From Candidatus Methanogasteraceae archaeon UBA261 (GTDB lineage Archaea; Halobacteriota; Methanosarcinia; Methanosarcinales; Methanogasteraceae), in the NCBI GenBank assembly GCA_002506015.1, contig DAWR01000061.1, positions 1-5,271 of the forward strand: a stretch of 5,271 nt of DNA, read 5' to 3'. Below are positions 1-3,987 of this stretch, piece by piece (position 1 is the stretch's first letter; each line of letters begins with the position of its first letter). The position numbers were made by a program, and so were the translations under genes. Under the pieces are notes generated by a model. The model was not told the DNA's origin. It searched no databases and was given only the letters and a program-made list of their open reading frames with translations.

Positions 1-129
1 CGATATCATTCTCTGTGTATGCGAGTACGTCTATTCGAAGACGTTGCAGCAGGCATCACCTCTCAGGCTAACTACTATCATGCCACTATCTGCATGACCA
101 TCTTCCAAATTTGATCATGCCAGCAGAAC
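1..129. other. Upstream stretch with no supported gene
   Basis: No gene can be supported here. On the plus strand, frame 1 is open from the window edge to a TGA at 112-114 and frame 2 is open to a TGA near 107-109, so either could be the last 30-37 codons of a gene that starts outside the window. Neither translation has a recognisable motif, and having two frames open at once gives no way to choose. The minus strand has only ORFs of under 20 codons. No tRNA-like cloverleaf or clear terminator was seen. Confidence 0.4.
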
Positions 130-174
130 ACATATATCAGATAAACGTGTTGTCTTGATTCAGAGGATTTTATC
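130..174 (+). promoter_or_regulatory. Archaeal promoter and ribosome-binding site of the phasin-like gene
   Basis: A TATA-box-like stretch (CATATATC, 131-138) lies where an archaeal TBP site would place the transcript start near base 160. That leaves a leader of roughly 15 bases containing AGAGGA (162-167), which sits 7 bases before the ATG at 175 and fits an archaeal Shine-Dalgarno site. The BRE element upstream of the box is not clear. The spacing agrees with known archaeal promoters; the start site itself is inferred. Confidence 0.5.
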
Positions 175-489
175 ATGAGTGAATCGCTCAGAAAACTGGG
201 GCTCATCGGGATCGGTGCTCTCGCCATCACCGAAGAGAAGATCAGGCAGACCATAGACGAACTCGTCGAGAAAGGAGAGATGAACCGGGATGAGGGAAAA
301 TCTCTTGTTCATGAACTCCTGACCGAGAAAACGAGACAGATGCAAGAACTCGGAGACAAGATCTCAGAGGATGTGCAGAACGCGATCGGCAGGTCAAAGA
401 TCGCATCGAAGGACGATATCGTACGTCTGGAAGAGAAGATTGTAGAGCTTGAGAAGGTTGTTAAGGAGCTTGCCGGGAAGCAGGAATAG
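175..489 (+). CDS. Phasin-like small helical protein (PhaF/COG3937-type)
   Basis: This 104-residue protein begins with a short apolar stretch (about residues 8-18, LGLIGIGALAI). Next comes an amphipathic segment of the pattern TEEKIRQTIDELVEKGEMNR, ending in DEGKSLVHELL, and then a predicted C-terminal coiled coil (about 79-100, DDIVRLEEKIVELEKVVKEL). That order, and the 'ELVEKGE...EGK.LV.ELL' core, are typical of the phasin-like proteins annotated as polyhydroxyalkanoate granule-associated in many bacteria and archaea. Outside true polymer producers their role is unknown, and nothing in this window indicates polymer synthesis. The apolar stretch is too short for a confident membrane anchor, so I expect a soluble oligomer or one that touches a lipid surface. 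The start is supported by AGAGGA 7 bases upstream. The protein ends in ELAGKQE, echoed by its downstream neighbour. Family assignment is fairly safe; function is not. Confidence 0.8.
   Translation: MSESLRKLGLIGIGALAITEEKIRQTIDELVEKGEMNRDEGKSLVHELLTEKTRQMQELGDKISEDVQNAIGRSKIASKDDIVRLEEKIVELEKVVKELAGKQE
464..477 (+). repeat. 14-base direct repeat, copy 1 (3' end of phasin-like gene)
   Basis: AGGAGCTTGCCGGG occurs here and again at 631-644, in the same codon phase and close to the stop codon of each of two adjacent genes. It encodes the shared tail E-L-A-G. It may be a remnant of duplication, a shared protein tail, or chance in similar Glu/Leu-rich coding sequence. Confidence 0.6.
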
Positions 490-500
490 GAAGTGGTGTT

Positions 501-653
501 ATGGATATTGAGGAGATCGCAAAGAAGGTAACGCTAAAGGATCTGCGCCCGATTGCAAAGGAGCACGGCATCAGGACGAGCTGTGTTAAGAAGATCGATA
601 TCGTGAAACAACTGCCTGAGGACGTTCTGGAGGAGCTTGCCGGGCGTGAGTGA
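501..653 (+). CDS. 50-residue SAP/Rho_N-like small protein
   Basis: A short ORF of 50 codons runs from ATG at 501 to TGA at 651-653. It starts 11 bases after the preceding stop, behind a purine-rich GGAAGTGG (489-496, 4 bases from the ATG). The protein (MDIEEIAKKVTLKDLRPIAK at its start) carries the pattern LKDLRPIAKEHGIR...KKIDIVKQL, which resembles the helix-extended-helix of SAP and Rho N-terminal domains (typically 'LKELAKELGI...KKEELIEKL'). Those domains bind nucleic acid or act as small docking modules. Here it stands alone with only a short acidic tail (EDVLEELAGRE). Codon use matches the upstream gene and the two are probably one transcript. That the phasin-like and SAP-like proteins act together is inference from order and spacing. 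The coding call is good; the domain call is moderate because the module is short. Confidence 0.68.
   Translation: MDIEEIAKKVTLKDLRPIAKEHGIRTSCVKKIDIVKQLPEDVLEELAGRE
631..644 (+). repeat. 14-base direct repeat, copy 2 (3' end of SAP-like gene)
   Basis: Exact match to 464-477. In this copy it encodes E-L-A-G of the terminal EELAGRE, compared with KELAGKQE in the upstream gene. Confidence 0.6.
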
Positions 654-684
654 GTGTGCCTGAATTTATGAACGAATGACCAAT

Positions 685-718
685 GGAACGGGATTGCTGC
701 CCACTGATCGCCGTTTCC
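685..718. terminator. Weak hairpin between convergent genes, possible terminator
   Basis: GGAACGG (685-691) can pair with CCGTTTCC (711-718) with one bulged base and a 19-base loop. It lies in the 65-base gap between the convergent small genes and the geranylgeranyl-reductase-family gene, immediately after the stop codon of the latter, where a terminator is expected. Neither strand shows the T-rich run usual for archaeal termination, so the call is weak. Confidence 0.22.
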
Positions 719-1888
719 TCATAGCATCAGCTTTGCGAACGTCACAGGAGATCGCAGGAGGCACCACCTGTTAAAATCAGTGTACGTCATATCGCCCCTC
801 ACGGTTCTCAGATATTCCAAAAATACTCGCTCGTCCTTCTGCAACACCCTCAAAACAACGCCCAGATGATCGTAAGCGAAGTTTGCAAACTTTAATGCAG
901 ACTTCAAATTGTAATTGAACTCCTTTTCACATCTCACGACGTATTCATGCAGGGATCGCTCGGAAAAGTCACCCAGTTCCACCGCATTAATTGCAACCTC
1001 TGCCGCGATCTCGCCACTCTTCAGGGCGTAGTAGAGCCCCTCACCAAGAAATGGATCGACGAAACCGGCGGCATCGCCCGCCAGAAGCACACGATCGCTG
1101 TGAATTTTCCGATCGAAGCCGCCTGCGGGAATCAGATGGCTGTTGACCTGCGTTATTTTGCTTTCGAGATCGATCTTCTTCTGAAGCGAGACGTCTTTAA
1201 CAAATCGCCCAAACAACGCCTTCAGATTGGGTGCCCGCTTGCTCCACCCGCCGACACCTATGGAGATGTGATCTCTCTTCGGAAATACCCATCCGTAACC
1301 CCACGTCTCTACGAAATAGAATTCAGCCACATCCGAACCGACACACGAATCAATGAGTGTTTTCCCGAGTTCGACCTCGGCTTCCCGGCATAAACCGATA
1401 CCATCGCCCCAGCGCGTTCGTATGCCTGATTTCTTTGCAACCGTGCTGTTTACTCCGTCGGATCCGATAACAATCCGTGAACGGTAGCTATTTTTGGGTG
1501 TTGCAACTTCCACGTAATCCTTGCCAAAATTGATATCTTTTACTGCCTCGCCGTCGTGGACCACGGCACCGGAATCCTCTGCTCGATTGATAAGCCAGTG
1601 ATCAAGGTTTCTCCGCGTGGTCGTTACTGCGATGCGATCATCCAGAATCCCTGTGAAGCTCTGGTAATCGGATGTAAATATCCGTGCACAGAATAGTTCA
1701 CGCTCGATTAACTCCTTATCAATCCCCCCGATAACGTCCAGCGCCTTCTGGGAAAGACCGCCGCCACATGGCTTATCTCGTGGATATCTCGACCTCTCTA
1801 AAACCAGCACATCGAGTCCGCTTTTTGCAGCCCGTTCTGCGGCGATCGAACCGGATGGTCCGCCTCCGGCAATGATTACGTCGTACAT
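719..1888 (-). CDS. Geranylgeranyl reductase family FAD-dependent oxidoreductase
   Basis: This 389-residue protein has the full set of motifs of the geranylgeranyl reductase family. They are the FAD dinucleotide-binding GGGPSG (8-13) with acidic E31 at the end of the second strand, PCGGG (40-44) near the active site, GSDGVNS (142-148), the lipid-reductase signature YGWVFP (198-203) followed seven residues later by GVG (211-213), and AGDAAG (270-275) leading into GEGLYYAL (282-289). In archaea, members saturate the double bonds of the geranylgeranyl chains of ether lipids or their precursors, using FADH2 at the membrane face; others act on polyprenols or quinone side chains. Length is normal. 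The ATG has TAGGT 7 bases upstream, which overlaps the stop codon of the preceding membrane-protein gene, so translation of the two is probably coupled. It is the last gene of the operon. Family is certain; the exact lipid substrate cannot be read from sequence because archaea often carry several paralogues. Confidence 0.93.
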   Translation of the reverse strand: MYDVIIAGGGPSGSIAAERAAKSGLDVLVLERSRYPRDKPCGGGLSQKALDVIGGIDKELIERELFCARIFTSDYQSFTGILDDRIAVTTTRRNLDHWLINRAEDSGAVVHDGEAVKDINFGKDYVEVATPKNSYRSRIVIGSDGVNSTVAKKSGIRTRWGDGIGLCREAEVELGKTLIDSCVGSDVAEFYFVETWGYGWVFPKRDHISIGVGGWSKRAPNLKALFGRFVKDVSLQKKIDLESKITQVNSHLIPAGGFDRKIHSDRVLLAGDAAGFVDPFLGEGLYYALKSGEIAAEVAINAVELGDFSERSLHEYVVRCEKEFNYNLKSALKFANFAYDHLGVVLRVLQKDERVFLEYLRTVRGDMTYTDFNRWCLLRSPVTFAKLML

Positions 1889-1895
1889 CAGATAG

Positions 1896-1900
1896 ACCTA
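1896..1900 (-). promoter_or_regulatory. Ribosome-binding site overlapping a stop codon
   Basis: On the minus strand TAGGT contains the TAG stop of the membrane-protein gene and lies 7 bases before the ATG of the reductase gene. This fixes the reductase start at 1888 and suggests coupled translation. Confidence 0.55.
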
Positions 1901-2791
1901 TCCCGCCGCAGCCAGTTCTTCGAAATATCTCCCGACCAGATCCGAGTCCGCGATCCGCTCTTCGGACGCCTCGGAAGCGACCGGCTCCACAGGAAACGCC
2001 GGAGACTCCTCAAATTCCTGCATCTCTGTTTCGGCGGCTTCCCTGATCGAAAATTCGGAGCCTACGCCAGTATACATCGTGAGATCGAGATCTGTTCCCT
2101 CAATCGATGCGACCGATGGATCTCCGTAGATGTCGTAGCCACCCCCCATAGAATCCTCTATATCCATCGTGTCGATACTCTCACCGAAGCCAGCGCCAGC
2201 ACCGTCACCCTCGCCCCCGATCATACCGATGACCGGCAGTCTCGCACCATCTACAGACTCAACAACTGAGAAATCCGCAACCGCAAGCGATATGATGAAG
2301 AGCGCGAGCACAATAATCGTTGCAACCCGCGATGCAATCAATTTTTGGTTCAGAAACGACGAATACTCGATATCCTCTACCTGTTCCTCAACATCTTCTA
2401 CCAGATCCTGCATCACGACATTCTCAACCTCGCGATTGTCATACGCGGTCTTCAGAGGCTCGTCCAGATCGGGATACGCCACCCCAATCTCGGCGCACGC
2501 GTCCCCACGTGCTCTCTGTGCCAGAATCGTCAGGGTGCCCGCGCCAACCAGCGTAGCCGCGACTGCGAGCAGAATTGCGCAGAGTGCGGGTGCGGCGATC
2601 TCCCTCCCGACATCCGAAAACGTGATGATGTCGAAACCGAGCATCTCGGAACAGATATGGTGAATTCCTGTGAAGATGATTGTGGCATACGACGCCATGA
2701 ATATGAGGACCAGATCCAGGAGCACGTAATATGTCTTGAATCGTCCGGATAAGCCGCCGAGTTCGGAGATTGCGTCGGTGAATGTGTACAT
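1898..2791 (-). CDS. Three-helix membrane protein with acidic Gly-rich outside tail
   Basis: I recognise no function. Numbering from the start at 2791 (297 residues), three hydrophobic segments are clear: about 21-43 (YYVLLDLVLIF...), 67-91 (APALCAILLAVAATLVGAGT...) and 151-173 (VATIIVLALFIISLAV). Charges (RFK before the first, QRAR after the second) place the N-terminus and the loop 92-150 inside. That loop holds a conserved-looking YPDLDEPLKTAYDN segment and a helical acidic stretch. After the third helix an approximately 125-residue tail lies outside; it is rich in Gly, Asp and Glu and almost free of Lys. The two-helix, loop, third-helix plan with 'P.L.E.LKTA.D' in the loop recalls an uncharacterised archaeal membrane family, possibly that labelled DUF7502; this is from memory and unverified. 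Start choice: an in-frame ATG at 2812 and a longer form from 2890 also exist, but 2791 has TAGGT 6 bases upstream, like the next gene, and avoids overlap with the regulator. Confidence 0.8.
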   Translation of the reverse strand: MYTFTDAISELGGLSGRFKTYYVLLDLVLIFMASYATIIFTGIHHICSEMLGFDIITFSDVGREIAAPALCAILLAVAATLVGAGTLTILAQRARGDACAEIGVAYPDLDEPLKTAYDNREVENVVMQDLVEDVEEQVEDIEYSSFLNQKLIASRVATIIVLALFIISLAVADFSVVESVDGARLPVIGMIGGEGDGAGAGFGESIDTMDIEDSMGGGYDIYGDPSVASIEGTDLDLTMYTGVGSEFSIREAAETEMQEFEESPAFPVEPVASEASEERIADSDLVGRYFEELAAAG

Positions 2792-2797
2792 GCTGGT

Positions 2798-2802
2798 ACC
2801 TA
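2798..2802 (-). promoter_or_regulatory. Ribosome-binding site deciding the membrane-protein start
   Basis: TAGGT on the minus strand lies 6 bases before the ATG at 2791. The alternative ATG at 2812 has only a poor purine stretch (GAGA) ending 4 bases upstream, so 2791 is preferred. Confidence 0.45.
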
Positions 2803-2819
2803 CTTTCCGCATACTTCTC

Positions 2820-3338
2820 TTAATGGCTTCGCTTACGTGCGGCAAGTTCGATCGCCCTGACGATACTACTCGTCGGATTGATCGTCGCAACCGGGATACT
2901 CAGAATCTTCTCGACGGTGGGACTAACTATGGGTGCACAGACGAGCGCTGATGCGCCGTCACGTTCGGCGCGGACCGCCGCTATGATCGCATCCTCCATC
3001 GTGGCTGCCGCATACTCACGTACGACCACGGATTCGCCCCCGATTAAGAGCTGCCTCTCAGTGATGCGGTCGAGAACAGGACGCGCTGCGATCAATGCGA
3101 TGAAATTTCTCTCTCTGCCTTCGAGTTCTCGTATGGCACGTACGATCGCCCGGAGCGTCTTCACGTTCGGCTCACGGTGCCCCGAGAGTATCTTGTATAG
3201 CGTACTGTGCGGTATCGAGGCGCATTTGCTGAATTCAATTGCGGTCATTCCAAGTTCGTCCTTTATCACTCTGGAAAGTACATTTCTGAACTGCTCATCC
3301 GATACGAATACGGCAAGGATCACGTCGTCTGCTATCAT
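2820..3338 (-). CDS. HTH (XRE/Cro-type) regulator with PrpR_N-like C-terminal part
   Basis: This 172-residue protein has an N-terminal helical lead (1-28) followed by a Cro/CI-type helix-turn-helix at about 31-65. The motif includes MTAIEFSKCASIPHSTLYKI and then LSGHREPNVKTL, in which the recognition helix and the 'SG.R.P...TL' ending are typical. The C-terminal part (about 103-168) has the alternating strand/helix pattern EDAIIAAVRAERDGASALVC...VEKILSIPVATINPT...VRAIELAAR. This closely recalls the second half of the PrpR N-terminal ligand domain, where 'A...A...GA..I.SRG....L.....IPV..I......D...A...A' is usual. I infer a transcription factor whose DNA binding responds to a small ligand. The start at 3338 has GGTGGT 6 bases upstream. 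A farther ATG at 3368 would overlap the DUF366 gene and has no such site. Lying second in the operon, it probably controls its own promoter, although no operator could be identified. HTH is confident; the ligand domain is moderate. Confidence 0.86.
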   Translation of the reverse strand: MIADDVILAVFVSDEQFRNVLSRVIKDELGMTAIEFSKCASIPHSTLYKILSGHREPNVKTLRAIVRAIRELEGRERNFIALIAARPVLDRITERQLLIGGESVVVREYAAATMEDAIIAAVRAERDGASALVCAPIVSPTVEKILSIPVATINPTSSIVRAIELAARKRSH

Positions 3339-3344
3339 TCGATT

Positions 3345-3350
3345 ACCACC
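3345..3350 (-). promoter_or_regulatory. Ribosome-binding site deciding the regulator start
   Basis: GGTGGT on the minus strand lies 6 bases before the ATG at 3338, between that ATG and the stop codon of the DUF366 gene (3353-3355). It favours 3338 over the in-frame ATG at 3368. Confidence 0.5.
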
Positions 3351-3352
3351 AT

Positions 3353-3922
3353 TCAGGCATTCAAGCATCTCGTTTTACAAATATCCGATTCGATGTCCTC
3401 AATTTCAGAAACAAACCGATCTGCAATATCCTTTCCTATATTCTTCCACAAATCGTACTCAATCCCAAGATCGCGTAGCCCGATCGCGTTTGCTTCGGCA
3501 GGCGTCCCGCTGCTGACCAAATTTACGCCGCAATGGATCTTCTCCGACGATATTCCTGCCGTTGCTATGCTCACAGTTAGTTTTCCCCCATTCACAAAGA
3601 TATCATCACCCTGCCTCTCGCTTTTCACCCCCATACTCCGCAGGACCTCCTGAACACAGACGATCAGGATCCGCTGCATATAGTACGCCTGCCGTATGCT
3701 CGCAGGCGATGAGAACCGCTCAACAATGAAATGGATCAGATCGTCGCCCTTAATCGCCTTCTGATCCTTTTCGTCCTCGAGATCCTTCACGTGCACAACA
3801 TCCATTGTGCCACGGAAGACGACAATCGAGTCGCCGCGGACATCTGCATGCTCGTACGCCCACAGCGGTTCGATCTGCAAGCCATCGTACAACATGGGTT
3901 GCTCAATTACTACGGTATCCAT
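3353..3922 (-). CDS. DUF366 family protein
   Basis: This 189-residue protein matches the pattern I know for DUF366, an archaeal and bacterial family without an assigned role. It opens with a strand and LYDGLQIEPLWAYEH (11-25), then GDSIVVFRG (30-38), DVVHVKDLED (41-50), DLIHFIVERF (61-70), an R-[hydrophobic] helix (77-97), RQGDDIFVNGGKLTVSIAT (103-121) and IHCGVNLVSSGTP (129-141). The last two blocks look like the 'R.GNDI...G.KISG' strand and the following 'H.G.N....P' of the lipoate/biotin ligase fold, so a ligase-like or acyl/cofactor-binding role is possible but unproven. Length is normal for the family. The frame stays open upstream to 4159, but that extension would cross the divergent gene and carries no family motif. 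An ATG at 3922 leaves a TATA box 22-29 bases upstream and no Shine-Dalgarno site, which fits a leaderless mRNA. It is the first gene of the four-gene operon. Confidence 0.85.
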   Translation of the reverse strand: MDTVVIEQPMLYDGLQIEPLWAYEHADVRGDSIVVFRGTMDVVHVKDLEDEKDQKAIKGDDLIHFIVERFSSPASIRQAYYMQRILIVCVQEVLRSMGVKSERQGDDIFVNGGKLTVSIATAGISSEKIHCGVNLVSSGTPAEANAIGLRDLGIEYDLWKNIGKDIADRFVSEIEDIESDICKTRCLNA

Positions 3923-3987
3923 GGAATAATTTTCATCGATAAGATTAATATGGATTGGGGTCGTTTGTATAATGGGAGTGGTTGTGC
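3923..3987. promoter_or_regulatory. Divergent promoter region with shared TATA-like element
   Basis: These 65 bases separate the leftward DUF366 operon from the rightward coiled-coil gene. ATTAATAT (3944-3951; ATATTAAT on the other strand) lies 22-29 bases before the leftward ATG at 3922, right for a transcript that begins at the start codon. It also lies about 25 bases before a rightward start near 3973, which would give a 15-base leader holding GGAGTGG (3975-3981), 6 bases before the ATG at 3988. A second AT-rich box, TGTATAAT (3966-3973), is too close to the rightward start codon to serve it, but could serve a leftward start with a longer leader. No clear palindromic operator was found. 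Confidence 0.5.

Noticed and set aside
1..114. Plus-strand frame open from the window edge to TGA at 112-114
   Set aside because: Another frame is open over nearly the same span, and neither translation has recognisable features, so a gene end could not be assigned.
77..122. Nine-base direct repeat ATCATGCCA (77-85 and 114-122) upstream of the phasin-like promoter
   Set aside because: Too short and too widely spaced to distinguish an operator from chance; no dyad symmetry supports it.
947..1393. Plus-strand 148-codon frame inside the reductase gene
   Set aside because: It lies wholly opposite a gene with all the conserved motifs of its family and shows no motif of its own.
2169..2663. Plus-strand open frames opposite the membrane-protein gene
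   Set aside because: Ser/Thr/Pro/Ala-rich translations without motifs, typical reverse shadows of a G+C-rich gene; several frames are open at once.
2792..2890. Longer N-terminus for the membrane protein (ATG at 2890 or 2812)
   Set aside because: The 2890 form overlaps the regulator by 71 bases with Arg-rich, shadow-like sequence. The 2812 form is possible but has a weaker ribosome-binding site than 2791.
2878..3653. Plus-strand frames opposite the HTH and DUF366 genes
   Set aside because: Low-complexity Ser/Arg/Ile-rich products crossing two real gene boundaries on the other strand.
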